Assembly: GCF_026213295.1 (NCBI RefSeq)
Contig: NC_079420.1
Coordinates: forward strand, 17,968,312-18,032,311
Length of the DNA stretch: 64,000 bases
Direction of reading: 5' to 3'
Origin: Gadus chalcogrammus
Lineage: Eukaryota; Chordata; Actinopteri; Gadiformes; Gadidae
The notes under the pieces are model-generated. The model did not search any database. It was given only the letters and a program-made list of their open reading frames with translations, and was not told the origin of the DNA. The translations under genes were made by a program, and so were the position numbers. How positions within the stretch are numbered: the first letter of the stretch is position 1; every line of letters begins with the position of its first letter. Below are positions 1 to 10,250 of this stretch, piece after piece.

Positions 1-66
1 GAAACGCCGCCTTTGGGGAAAGCTCAATGTGCGACTGGCTCGTAGTGGCTGTAATTCTGCACCACC
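1..66 (-). repeat. Truncated TTAA-type MITE fragment
   Basis: Positions 1-66 are the reverse complement of an internal part of the MITEs at 52433-53928 and 62433-62614 (shared stretch around CTCAATGTGCGACTGGCTCG). Only one end is visible because the window starts here. Confidence 0.6.
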
Positions 67-314
67 AAAAAATGTTTATATAAGAGTCTTTAAAATGTAA
101 TTATTACCTGTACATTTTTCAGGGGATTCTGTCTTGGAAGAAAGGGAAACACACAGGGAGGAACTAGTCACTGTTGTGGTCTCATGTCTACCCAATAGTT
201 AAATAGATGTAAAACTTGATATAGAAAAAAAATAGTTTTCTAAATGTCGGCAGAAAATCTAACCTCAGGCGACAAACGAAATATAACAGATAAAAAAAAG
301 AATCTAATCAATTA
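67..314. other. OR1 downstream flank, part of the repeated OR unit
   Basis: No gene is seen. The stretch around 245-290 (AATCTAACCTCAGGCGACAAACG) resembles the 3' flanks of OR6 (about 49140) and OR8 (about 58410), so this is diverged OR-unit spacer. Confidence 0.5.
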
Positions 315-743
315 CAGGCTCTGTGATTGATTAATCTCAATTAATGCTTGCATTTTTCCGAGAAAGTATTTCAAAATAATTTAATTCAAGTAAATTATGG
401 CAGATGAGTGATTTAATGAATAATAGACATAATGGACTTTAAAGTTCAATGTCTCTTTTATTTAAAACACGTCTTTCATTAACATACGGTGCATTTTAAG
501 ATCAAATTAATAACATTTCCATCTCACTCAAGATTCAATGCATCTCAATTCCTTACTAAAGAGATTACAGATAACGGTGTTGCTATTTACAGTTGTTTAA
601 ACTTAAATTTTCATTTCACGGGGCCGAGCAGAGTCTTCTCGTCTGCCTCCATTTTGTTTCAACGCAAATGACGCACCAGGTCAAAGGGCACTATAGAAGC
701 GCGATTAATCTGCGTTAATTTTTTTATTAATTTGACAGCCCTA
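315..743. mobile_element. Degenerate hAT MITE of the TAGGGCTGTCAA family
   Basis: The right end reads TTTGACAGCCCTA at 731-743, the inverse of the TAGGGCTGTCAA terminus of the well-defined element at 28144-28580. The interior shows the same GATTAATC/GCGTTAAT composition. The left end is too diverged to place, so 315 is approximate. No TSD was found. Confidence 0.4.
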
Positions 744-864
744 CTTTAATTTTATGTTACCATAACTGTTATGACATACTAGATAAGTCACATAATGAAT
801 GAAAATGCAAGGTGCTGCAGGTACGATTTGTGAGGGTAAAGAGAGAGCAAAAAAAAGCGAGAGC

Positions 865-903
865 GCCACTCAAATGGCAGACTTCTCCTGCCATTTGAGT
901 GGC
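865..903. repeat. Perfect 16-bp stem hairpin
   Basis: GCCACTCAAATGGCAG at 865-880 and its exact reverse complement at 888-903 flank a 7-nt loop (ACTTCTC). It lies about 150 bp downstream of the OR1 stop codon. It is absent from the corresponding flanks of OR2-OR4, so it arose or was inserted after those units separated. Confidence 0.75.
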
Positions 904-1049
904 TTAAAATTGGCAACGTTTTACAGAAAAAGGTGCACTGTCAAACACAAGATATTCTCAGAAACCAGCATTATATCTTTTTGGTTTCAGATTGAAGTGA
1001 AGTAATAATATTCCTCTGTCTAGAGTAGCTCATTGTCTGACAAGCACTG

Positions 1050-1970
1050 TTATTTCAGCTTGAAAAGTGCTACAATATGTTGAGATATCTCTTTCATTTT
1101 AAATCCATACATGAGAGGATTGAACAGAGGAGGAATCACAACATACAGAAGAGATACTATAAGACGAACAATATGCGGTATGCCAGAAGAAATTCGATTT
1201 TGAATGATTTCAAACATGATGATAATGGTGAAGTTCAGAAATATAACAAGATGGGGGAGACATGTGTTAAGAGCTCCTCTCCTGAAATCCCTGGAGCTCC
1301 TCAGACAAATTAACAATATACTTGTGTAAGAAAACACAATAAATATTAGATGTGGAAGTATAGAAAGTACCGTTGCAATGAGCCCATATGCATTGCTTAC
1401 AGTTGAGTCCCCACACCCTGCCTTGACAAGCGAATAGTTATCACAAGTTATTCTCATCAACACAAACTTGCATAGTCCTATATTAGTTGACAAAATAATA
1501 GCAATTCCAATTTTACAACAAGGTAAACAAAAGGCCAAAAACAAAATTAATTTGACAGTTTGTGTCCTGACAAGGGAGTGGTATTGGAGAGGTCTGCATA
1601 TGGATACATACCTATCAAAAGCCATCGCTGACAACAGTGTGAATTCGCAACCAGCATACACGTATACTAAAAAACTCTGTAGCCGGCAGGCAGGACGCGA
1701 TATAGTTTGGGTTGCTGAAAGCAGATCTATAAGAAGTTTTGGATAGACGCTTATGCTTCCAAACAGGGCGTTCATCAGCAAAGCAGCAACAAAAGTATAC
1801 ATTGGTTTATGAAGGCTTTTGTGTACATAGATGACATATAAAACAACGGTATTACTGCAGATGATTAAAATGAAGAGCAGGAGAGTCATTGAGAAATATA
1901 AATATCTATATTTTGCAAGCTGTACATGCCCTCCAAGTATAAGATATGTAATGTTGTAATTACCATCCAT
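1050..1970 (-). CDS. OR1, odorant receptor (type I, seven transmembrane)
   Basis: Complete single-exon olfactory receptor of 306 codons, predicted to sit in the ciliary membrane of olfactory neurons and signal through the olfactory G protein. Visible landmarks: N-glycosylation sequon N6-I-T; TM1 at about 24-48 with N40; LHKPMY at 53-58 in the first inner loop; C95 and C167/C176/C186, the usual disulfide cysteines; MAFDRYVSIC at 116-125, the OR form of the DRY motif; GALNTCLPHL at 232-241, the OR KALxTC motif; PPLFNPLMYGFK at 280-291 in TM7. The start is the only ATG that gives a normal OR N-terminus and is preceded by CCAG. Specific to this copy: K51 instead of E, SSGIP at 261-265 and KEISQHI near the C-terminus. 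It looks like a fish delta-type OR, but the subfamily is inference. Confidence 0.95.
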   Translation of the reverse strand: MDGNYNITYLILGGHVQLAKYRYLYFSMTLLLFILIICSNTVVLYVIYVHKSLHKPMYTFVAALLMNALFGSISVYPKLLIDLLSATQTISRPACRLQSFLVYVYAGCEFTLLSAMAFDRYVSICRPLQYHSLVRTQTVKLILFLAFCLPCCKIGIAIILSTNIGLCKFVLMRITCDNYSLVKAGCGDSTVSNAYGLIATVLSILPHLIFIVFSYTSILLICLRSSRDFRRGALNTCLPHLVIFLNFTIIIMFEIIQNRISSGIPHIVRLIVSLLYVVIPPLFNPLMYGFKMKEISQHIVALFKLK

Positions 1971-2454
1971 CTGGAATCAATGTTCGAGTGCAATTAAGGT
2001 ATAGTCCTTCTGTTCTTTTCTTTGCCTCAGTGCACAAAGGATATCTAAAAAAGACGTATGGAACTGTTCTAGAAATATGGGTACAGGTTGCTTCTGTTAT
2101 CGAGCCCTTGAGAGCTGACTATGTTTGAAGGTTTGCTCAATTTATTGTTTTTCTAATTCTCAGGGGATCTCATTACAATCCCTCCTTCATGTCCAGTTTT
2201 AACTAAAGAGGATGGACCTAGAACTTAATCTTGCAGGATAATATATTATTGCATCATGTATACTCATGTATGTTTGTTTTTGTTTATTGTTTAAGTTCAG
2301 TTTATTTTAAAAGTAGTATTTTATACGCTCAATGATATGCCTTCGTTATATGATCAGCTCATATTTTATTTCTTTGTACAGCATACACAAAACACATGTT
2401 GGTTTTAAAAAATATCAAAATAACAAAACATAAACAAACAAACAAATCAGAAAG
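1971..2454 (-). promoter_or_regulatory. OR1 5' flank with conserved upstream block
   Basis: This is the intergenic 5' flank of OR1 (reading leftward). CAG directly precedes the ATG and looks like a 3' splice acceptor. At 2164-2265, 194 bp upstream of the ATG, begins a block shared by OR1-OR8: GGATCTCATTA, then CCTCCTTCATGTCCAGTTTT, then TTGCATCATGTATAC. No coding sequence is seen. Confidence 0.5.
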
Positions 2455-5171
2455 TTTGAGTATGTAGATAATGAAAAGTCGGGGATGGAGTACTGAAGGC
2501 TTGGGGATACCATGAGGGCCTGGGGAGGTAGGGTATTTGCAGTTGAATTTAATTGACGTATGTCAGAGAGATAGGAAATGAACCAGGTGAGAGCAGTGCC
2601 AGTGGTGCCAAGTGAGGACTGGAGGAGGGAGATGAGGATGGAGTGGTTGTTGGTATCGAAGGTGGCCTAGAGGTCAAGGAGGATGAGGATGGAGAGGGAA
2701 CCAGAGTCTGCAGAGAGACGAATGTCATTTGTGACCTTTTTAAAAGAGCTGTTTCCGTGGTGTGGCTGGAGCAGAAGCCGGATTGAAAAGGTCCGTAGAG
2801 GTTATTGTCGTCGAGGTGTGATTTTAACTGGGAGGCAACGGTTCTTTCTAAAATTGTTCGAGAGGAAGGGGAGATTGGAGATGGGTCGGAAATTGCTCAG
2901 TGTTTCAGGGTCAAGTGCAGGTTTTTTTAGTTGGGGGTGACAGCAGCGAGTTTGAGGGCGGGGGGGACAAGAACCGAGAGGAGTTTATAGCTGAGGTGAT
3001 CAGGGGAAAGAGTAAGGGGAGACAGGCCATGGCTAGGGTTGAGGGCATGGCTTCCAGGATGCAGGTAGAGATTTACATGCCAGTGAGTATGGCAGGTAGG
3101 TCTGCTGGGGTGATTTCAGTGAATGAGGAGACGGTGAATGGCAGGAGGGGGTGGTGGAGGTCGGAGAAGAGACAGTGGAGGTGGAGGTGGTCAGTTGGCC
3201 GTGTATAATGTCAATTTTTCTTTGGATGTGTGAGAGGAATGAGATGCATTTACTGACATTGAAGGAGTTGGAGATGGTGTCCATAGGTTTAAGAAGTTTA
3301 TTTATGGTGGAAAACGGAGTCTTGGGGTTGTTGATCCTGATTGTATGACGGAGGAGTAGTAGGAGGAGCATGCACTGTTGAGGGCGTTTTTGTAGAGCTG
3401 TTGGTGTTGTTTGTAGGCATCTTTGTGGATAGTGAGACCAGTTCTATTGGTTAGCCGTTTGAGTTGGCGGACCTTGGATTTGAGGTGATGAAAATGATCA
3501 GTGTACCAGGGGGTGGAGTGAGTGAAAGAGACCATCTTAGTTTTAATTGGAGTGAGCTGACTGAGCCAGGAGGAGAGTGTCATTAAATATTGTGACCAGG
3601 TCAAAAGGGGAGGTGTTCTGGAAGAGGGTGGAGTCAGGGATGGTGTCGGCCAAGAGGGAGAAAAGACCAGAGGGATTGATGGATTTGAGATTCCGGAAAG
3701 TTATAGAGCGCTTTTGCTTGGCTTGTGGTGTGGGGATGAGAATGTCCATGGTGATAGCCAGGTGGTCAGAGATAGTGACATCGGAGCTGGACAGATTGCT
3801 GATTATGATGCCGGTGATGCAGACAAGGTCCAGTGTGTGTCCTTTTTAATGGATTGTAAAATCCACATTTTGGGTGAAGTTGAAGATGATTATGATGTCC
3901 AGAAGTTCTTCAGAGGTTTTGGAGTCAAGTCGACATGTATGTTGAAGTCACAGACTAGCAAAATGGATGGAGTGATGGCACAGAGTTTCGGCAGGTCAGT
4001 TAAGAAAGCTGAGTTAGGTTTGGGGGGGGGGGGGGGAGCGATAAATTACTGCAGCAACCAGGGCTTTGGGTCCAGACAGTTTAAAAACAATGTGTTCAAA
4101 TTAGGGGGGGGGGGCGGGATGGAGATTGTACTTGTAGTGATGCTTTGTCTGAAAAATGTGTCTGTTCCACCACCAGGGCCACGGAGGCGTGGCTTATCAA
4201 TATATGCATATCCCGGGGGTGTGGTCTGATTTAGTGAAAAATATTCCTTTGCTTTTTGCCATGTCTCAGTTATGCAGAGTCCAGGCTATTGTCAGTAATG
4301 AATTCACTGAGTATGAGACCCTTGCTGGTTAGGGATTGTGTGCTGTTTAGGGAGTCTCTGTGGCTGATGATGGTTTGTATAGGGAGAATTTCTGGTGCGA
4401 GTGTGAGTGACAGATGTGGCCGGCAGGGGGAACTGACAGGGGGAACAGTGCTGAGGTGAAGATGGATGTTCCAGGGAGAATGGGGTAAACAGTCATGATT
4501 CACGTGTTGTTGATCAGATTGAACACTGTGCTGTAGGTTAGCTGCTAGCATTTGGTTACCCCGTCAGTTTTGGTGAATACCGTCTGGCCTGAAGAAATCA
4601 GAACGGTCCCAAAACAGATTGAAATTATCAATGAAACCAAATTTTAGAGCTGTGCTGGTGGACTGAATCCAGGTGGCAAGGCTTAGGAGTCTGCTAAAAT
4701 GCCCCACACCACAGCCTAGAGAGGGGATGGGACCAGAAATGTAGATGCTCTTCTCACAGGAGCTTATGAAATTAAAACGATTTTTAAAATCTTTTGATGA
4801 GCTCTGTCTGCTGACGAGCTGTGTCGCAGTTCCGACATGGACAATCACACGTCTAACTGAGGACGGGTGGTGAGCGCAGTAGCCCCGGAAGTTTACTAGT
4901 GATCCAGTTAAATCCACAAACCTCATGATTTTAAAGATTTAATTGACTTTGAAATGTCTCAACAAAACAAATCTTTAACTGTTGGGCACATGTGACAACA
5001 AGGCCCGTAATTAACAGGCCTCTCAGAATTACTCCTAGTAATTGCACTAAAGTTAACCTATCACTAAAGGTACTCACAGCTCAAAGTAGGACTTGGGAGT
5101 GAGTGACCATCGCTCCGTTACCTGATGTTAGCGAAGAGTAGGATCCGGCTTTTAGGAGTGGAAGACGTTAA
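2455..5171 (-). mobile_element. L2/CR1-like LINE, type 1, copy A (degenerate)
   Basis: Reading right to left, the segment carries 5' sequence (about 4930-5171), an esterase-like ORF1 (4564-4926), endonuclease fragments (about 3600-4550, e.g. a GHTLDL-like stretch in copies B and D) and reverse transcriptase fragments (about 2560-3600). The frame is broken many times and the 3' third is missing: CAGAAAGTTT near 2450 jumps to GTAGATAATGAAAAG, whereas copy B has about 0.9 kb between these points. The G-runs at 4022-4036 and 4105-4114 vary between copies. It is a dead element; clade from motif resemblance only. Confidence 0.75.
4564..4926 (-). pseudogene. SGNH/GDSL esterase-like ORF1 of the LINE copy A
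   Basis: A 120-codon open stretch with SGNH-hydrolase signatures: VHVGTATQL (a GxND-like block with the N and D replaced), SGPIPSLGCG followed by FSRLLSL, and FIDNFNLFW with DGIHQN (the DxxH catalytic-dyad region). CR1/L2-like LINEs are known to carry an esterase domain in ORF1, so this belongs to the element and is not a host lipase. The start MRFVDLTG is at the element's 5' side. The N-terminal nucleophile block is not evident. A shorter copy lies at 12745-12993. Confidence 0.7.
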
Positions 5172-6029
5172 AATTTTAAAACCATATCAGCTGTAAATTA
5201 AAAGTATATATTATATAATTATATATATTCCTGAGAAACAATTACAATTTGACTGTAGGCAGGGTCAAAATAGCTAAACTTGTCAGAATGTCGGTTAACC
5301 CTTGGCAATGCTAATGTATACATCTTTAACATTGGAAAAGAAAAGTTTTAACTGAAAAATGATGAGAAATACAAAAAAAATAAGCAAAAAGCTGTGCCGA
5401 TTGAAACACACTCTCTATTCTTGCTCTAGCGAACTTCTACAGGCAGACCAGCAGACAGACACAGTCAAAGGAAACGAGACTGGGTGAGGAAGATTTCTGA
5501 GAAGGTTGTAGATTGGCTATTGCAGATCAGATGCTGTGGGACATTTGTATATTTGGCAGACCTGTCTAATCGCTTTGTAGGAGGACGGAGATGACTGATA
5601 ATTTTAGCAACTTCTAGTCTATAAATGACAAAGTGAAAAATACGTAACAGAGTTTACAACATCAGTATTGACTAAACAAATCTAACTTAAGTATTTTAAT
5701 ACACTTGTATTTTCATACACTTGAAACAGTATGCAGTTATTATGTTGAATGACAGTTCAAAAGCATAATCAAAGAAAAATCGAATGCACACAAAGCCCAT
5801 TGTTTTATTAAACGTATACTATGTTTATTTGAATGTATATTAACATATCTGACCGATAATAAGGATATTAGATAAGTCTAATAATAAATGATAATTCTTC
5901 AAGGTACTGTAGTTAAGATTTGAGAGTTGTTAAGAGTGAGCAAAGAAAAGAGCAAAAGAGAGCAAAACAAAACCACCAAAAAAACCTCTTTAGTCCTCTT
6001 TCTTGTAGCCTGTTGTCTGTCAAATACAG
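5172..6029. other. OR2 downstream flank, repeated OR-unit spacer
   Basis: No gene. From about 5231 (GAAACAATTACAATTTGACT) to 6029 the sequence is repeated at 21053-21801 (OR3) and in part at 37671-40367 (OR5, interrupted by two hATs). A short (TA)-rich tract lies at 5207-5228. Confidence 0.7.
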
Positions 6030-6950
6030 TTATTTCAGCTTGAATAGTGCTACAAGACATTGACGTATCACTTGCATTTTAAATCCATAAATTAGAGGAT
6101 TGAAGAGAGGAGGAATCACAACATACAGGAGAGATACTATAAGACGAAACATATGCGGTATGCCAGAAGGAATACGATTTTGAATGACTTCAAACATAAC
6201 AATTATGGTGAAGTTCAGAAATATAAAGAGGTGGGGGAGACACGTGTTAAGAGCTCCTCTCCTGAAATCCCTGGAGCTCCTCAGACAAATAGACAATATT
6301 CTTGTGTAAGTAAACGCAATAAATATTACATGTGGAAGTGTACAAAGTACCATTACAATAAGCCCATATGTATTGCTTACAGTTTTGTCCCCACATCCCG
6401 CTTTGACAAGGGAATAGATATCACAAGTAATTCTCATCAACACAAACTTGCACAGACCTATATTAGCTGACAAAATAGTAGCAATTCCAATTTCAACACA
6501 AGGTATACAAAAGGCCAAAAACAATATTATTTTGACAGTTTGTGTCCTAACAAGGGAGTGGTATTGGAGAGGTCTGCATATGGATACATACCTATCAAAA
6601 GCCATCGCTGATAACAGTGTGAATTCAATAGCACCATACACGTATGCTAAAAAACCCTGTAGCTGGCAGGCAGGAAGGGATATAGTTTGGGTTGCTGACA
6701 GCAGATCTATAAGAAGTTTTGGATAGATGCTTATGCTTCCAAACAGGGAGTTCATCAGCAAAGCAGCAATAAAAGCATACATGGGTTTATGAAGGCTTTC
6801 GTTTACATAGATGACATATAAAACAACGGTATTACTGCAGATGATTAAAATGAAGAGCAGGAGAGTCATTGAGAAATATAAATATCTATATTTTGCAAGC
6901 TGTACATGCCCTCCAAGTATAAGATGTGTAATGTTGTAATTAACATCCAT
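6030..6950 (-). CDS. OR2, odorant receptor
   Basis: Complete 306-codon OR with sequon N6-I-T, LHKPMY, C95, MAFDRYVSIC at 116-125, GALNTCLPHL at 232-241 and PPLFNPLIYGFK at 280-291. It is nearly identical to OR3 at 21802-22722 over most of its length: YGAIEF at 105-110, CIPCVEIGIATILSANIGLC at 148-167 and CDIYS at 176-180 are found only in these two. The last ~145 coding bases instead match OR4 (KMQVIRQCLVALFKLK end), pointing to gene conversion. A private change is HMFRLIV at 266-272. CCAG precedes the ATG. The OR function is secure by family; the ligand is unknown. Confidence 0.95.
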   Translation of the reverse strand: MDVNYNITHLILGGHVQLAKYRYLYFSMTLLLFILIICSNTVVLYVIYVNESLHKPMYAFIAALLMNSLFGSISIYPKLLIDLLSATQTISLPACQLQGFLAYVYGAIEFTLLSAMAFDRYVSICRPLQYHSLVRTQTVKIILFLAFCIPCVEIGIATILSANIGLCKFVLMRITCDIYSLVKAGCGDKTVSNTYGLIVMVLCTLPHVIFIAFTYTRILSICLRSSRDFRRGALNTCLPHLFIFLNFTIIVMFEVIQNRIPSGIPHMFRLIVSLLYVVIPPLFNPLIYGFKMQVIRQCLVALFKLK

Positions 6951-7404
6951 CTGGAATCAATGTTCGAGTGCAATTAAGGTATGGTCCTTCTGTTCTTTTC
7001 TTTGCCTCAGTGCACAAAGGATATCTAAAAAAGACATGTGGAACTGTTCTAGAAATATGGGTACAGGTTGCTTCTGTTATCAAGCCCTTGAGAGCTTTTA
7101 AAGCAGTCTGTTTGACGGTTTGCTCATTTTATTGTTTTTCTAATTCTCAGGGGATCTCATTATAATCCCTCCTTCATGTCCAGTTTTAACTAAAGAGGAT
7201 GGACCTAGATCTTAATCTTGCAGGATAATATATTATTGCATCATGTATACTTTTTGTTTTTGTTTATTGTTTAATTTCAGTTCGTTTAAAAAGTAGTATT
7301 TTGTACGCTCAATGATATGCCTTCGTTATATGATTAGCTCATATTTTATTTCTTTGTACAGCATACACAAAACACATGTTGGTTGTAAAAAAGATCAAAT
7401 CCAT
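6951..7404 (-). promoter_or_regulatory. OR2 5' flank with conserved upstream block
   Basis: The shared upstream block is at 7152-7250, 202 bp from the ATG, with TATAATCCCTCC and TTGCATCATGTATAC. The whole flank is nearly identical to the OR3 flank at 22723-23177. Confidence 0.5.
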
Positions 7405-8030
7405 ATAATAATAATAATACATCAAATTTATGTAGCGCTTTTTCAAATGCTCAAGGACACTTCACAATAGCAGCTAAATCATACTAATCAAAATAACATA
7501 CAAAACAAAAACAAACAACAAATCAGAAAGTTTAAAGTTTAAAAGTGTTGACATTGTGGATGTCGTTGGGGAGGGCATCCCAGAGGGGGGGGGCTGCAGC
7601 AATGGCTCTTGTCTCCCCAGGACCGGAGATTGGTCCCGATGGGGTTGTTTATTGTTTAATTTCAGTTTGTTTAAACAGTATTTTGTAAGCTCAATGATAT
7701 TCCTTCGTTCTATGATGAGCTCATATTTTATTTCTTTGTACAGCATACACAAAACACATGTTGTTTGTAAAAAATATCAAATCCATGTAATAATAATAAT
7801 AATACATCAAATGTATGTAGCGCTTTTCCAAATGCTCAAAAACGCTTCGCAATAGCAGCTAAATCATTCTAATCAAAATAACAAACAAAACAAAAACAAG
7901 CAAATCAGAAAGTTTAAAAGTTAAAAGCAAGGTGTGTTTTGAGGGCTGTTTTAAATGTTGACAGTGTTGACATTGTGGATGTCGTTGGGGAGGGCATCCC
8001 AGAGGGGGGGGGGGGGGGGGGGGGGGGGAG
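7256..8030. repeat. Tandem duplication of LINE 3' tail plus OR flank (~385 bp units)
   Basis: The run TTTATTGTTTAATTTCAGTT to the GATTGGTCCCGATGGGGT stretch occurs twice in a row (about 7256-7640 and 7645-8090). Each unit contains OR flank, a (TAA)n tract and the first part of the LINE 3' end. The same doubled arrangement occurs at about 23033-23840 beside OR3, so the duplication is older than the OR2/OR3 split. Confidence 0.7.
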
Positions 8031-10250
8031 GCTGCAGCAAAGGCTCTGTCTCCCCAGGACCGGAGATTGGTCCCGATGGGGTGGAGAAGGTTGACATCAG
8101 TGGACTTGAGACAACGGGCAGGGGTATGGCGTGGAGAAGGTTAGGGAGGTAGGGCGGGGCCATGTTGTTGAGGGCTTTATGGTGAGGAGTAGTTTTTTTA
8201 AATCAATCCGGTATTTGACGGGAAGCCAGTGGAGGTAGTGGAGTACAGGGGTGTGGTCTGAGTGGCGGGACGAAGTGAGCGTATGGGCTGCAGTGTTTTT
8301 AACATATTGCAGTTTATTAAGTAAGTGTTTTGATGATCCGTATAGGATGGAGTTACAGTAATCAAGGCGGGAGGAAATGAATGCACTCTCAGCTGCCGAC
8401 CAGAGATTCGGCGGCTGAGAGTGATGGGGAAGGACGGAGACGAGTGATGAGGTGGAAGAAGGCTGTTTTTGTAATTGGTTTATATGGGTGAGGAATGAGA
8501 GGGTGGGGTCAAGGATGATACCTAGGTTGCGGACGAGAGTGAAGGGGGGGACAATTATACCATTAATATCTTGGGAGAGGTCCTGGGTGGAGCGGGGGAG
8601 AGATTTATTGCAGTTTAGTCGGAGGAAGTTGTGTTGCAGCCACTTTTTAACATCGGTGAGGCAGGTGGTGGGGGTGCAATGGGTTGCTGCAGAGATGGTC
8701 TTGGTGGTGAGGTAGATCTGAGTGTCATCGGCGTAGCAGTGAAAACGGAGGCCATGTTGGCGAAGGATTGGACTAAGTGGGAGAATGTAGATTATTAAAA
8801 GTAGGGGATGGAGTACAGCAGCCTTGGGGATACCATGAGGGCCTGGGGAGGTAGGGTATTTGCAGTTGAATTGAATTGGCGTATGTCAGAGAGATAGGAA
8901 ATGAACCAGTTGAGAGCGGTTCCAGTGGTGCCAAGTGAGGACTGGAGGAGGGAGATGAGGATGGAGTGGTTGATGGTATCAAAGGCGGCGTAGAGGTCAA
9001 GAAGGATGAGGATGGAGAGGGAACCAGTGTCGGCAGAGAGAAGAATGTCATTTGTGACCTTTTTAAAAGAGCTGTTTCCGTGGTATGTCTGGAGCGGAAG
9101 CCGGATTGAAAAGGTCTGTAGAGGTTATGTCGTCGAGTTGTGATTTTAACTGGGAGGCAACGGTTCTTTATAAAATTGTTCGAGAGGAAGGGGAGATTGG
9201 AGATGGGTCGGAAATTGCTCAGTGTTTCAGGGTCAAGTCCAGGTTTTTTTAGTAGGGGTTGACAGCAGCGAGTTTGAGGGCGGGGGGGACAAGAACCGAG
9301 AGGAGTTTATAGCTGAGGTGATCTGGGGAAAGAGTAAAGGGAGACAGGCCATGGCTAGGGTTGAGGGCATGGGATGCAGGTAGAGATTTACATGCCAGTG
9401 AGTATGGCAGGTAGGTCTGCTGGGGTGATTTCAGTGAATGAGGAGACTGGGTGAATGGCAGGAGGGGGTGGTGGAGGTCGGAGAAGAGACAGTGGAGGTG
9501 GAGGAGGTCAGTTGGCCGTGTATAATGTCAATTTTTCTTTGCATGTGTGAGAGGAATAAGATCCATTTATTGACATTGAAGGAATTGGAGATGGTGTCCA
9601 TAGGTTTAAGAAGTTTATTCATGGTGGAAAACAGAGTCTTGGGGTTCTTGCTGCCTGATTGTTTGACGGAGGAGTAGTAGGAGGAACATGCACTGTTGAG
9701 GGCGTCTCTGTAGAGCTGTTGGTGTTGTTTGTAGGCATCGCATTTGTGGATAGCAGACCAGTTCTATTGGTTAGCCGTTTGAGTTGGCGACCCTTGGATT
9801 TGAGGTGATGAAAATGATCAGTGTACCAGTGGGTGGAGTGAGTGAAAGAGACAATCTTAGTTTTGATTGGAGTGAGCTGATTGAGGCAGGAGGAGAGTTT
9901 CATTAAATATTGTGAACAGGTCAAAAGGGGAGGTGTTCTGGAAGAGGGTGTAGTCAAGGATGGTGTCGGCCAAGAGGGAGAAAAGACCAGAGGGATTGAT
10001 GGATTTGAGATTCCGGAAAGTTCTAGAGCGCTTTTGCTTGACTTGTGGTGTGGGGATGAGAATGTCCATGGTGATAGCCAGGTGGTCAGAGATTGTGACA
10101 TCGGAGCTGGACAGATTGCTGATTGTGATTCCGGTGATGCAGACAAGGTCCAGTGTGTGTCCTTTTTTATGGATGGTAAAATCCACATTTTGGTTGAAGA
10201 TGATTATGATGTCGAAATGTTCTTCAGAGGTTTTGGAGTCGAGTCGAAAT

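Noticed and set aside
1077..1313. Plus-strand ORF opposite the OR C-terminal region, also at 6153, 21925, 49455 and 55289
   Set aside because: Shadow of the OR sense strand, with variable ends and no independent signals.
1468..1746. A conserved 92-codon plus-strand ORF (…LTREWYWRGLHMDTYLSKAIADNS…) seen opposite several OR genes
   Set aside because: It is the antisense of the conserved TM2-TM4 part of each OR; it recurs only because the sense codons are conserved.
5207..5228. Short (TA) tract as a LINE 3' tail
   Set aside because: It is at the corresponding place to the LINE insertion at 13378, but there is no LINE next to it and no TSD; taken as spacer.
8003..8029. Poly-G run as a G-quadruplex regulatory element
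   Set aside because: It lies in a dead LINE 3' end, varies between copies and may be affected by sequencing error; no link to a gene.
7955..8163. Proline- or glycine-rich ORFs over the poly-G run
   Set aside because: Low-complexity translation of the G-run and LINE UTR; not a gene.
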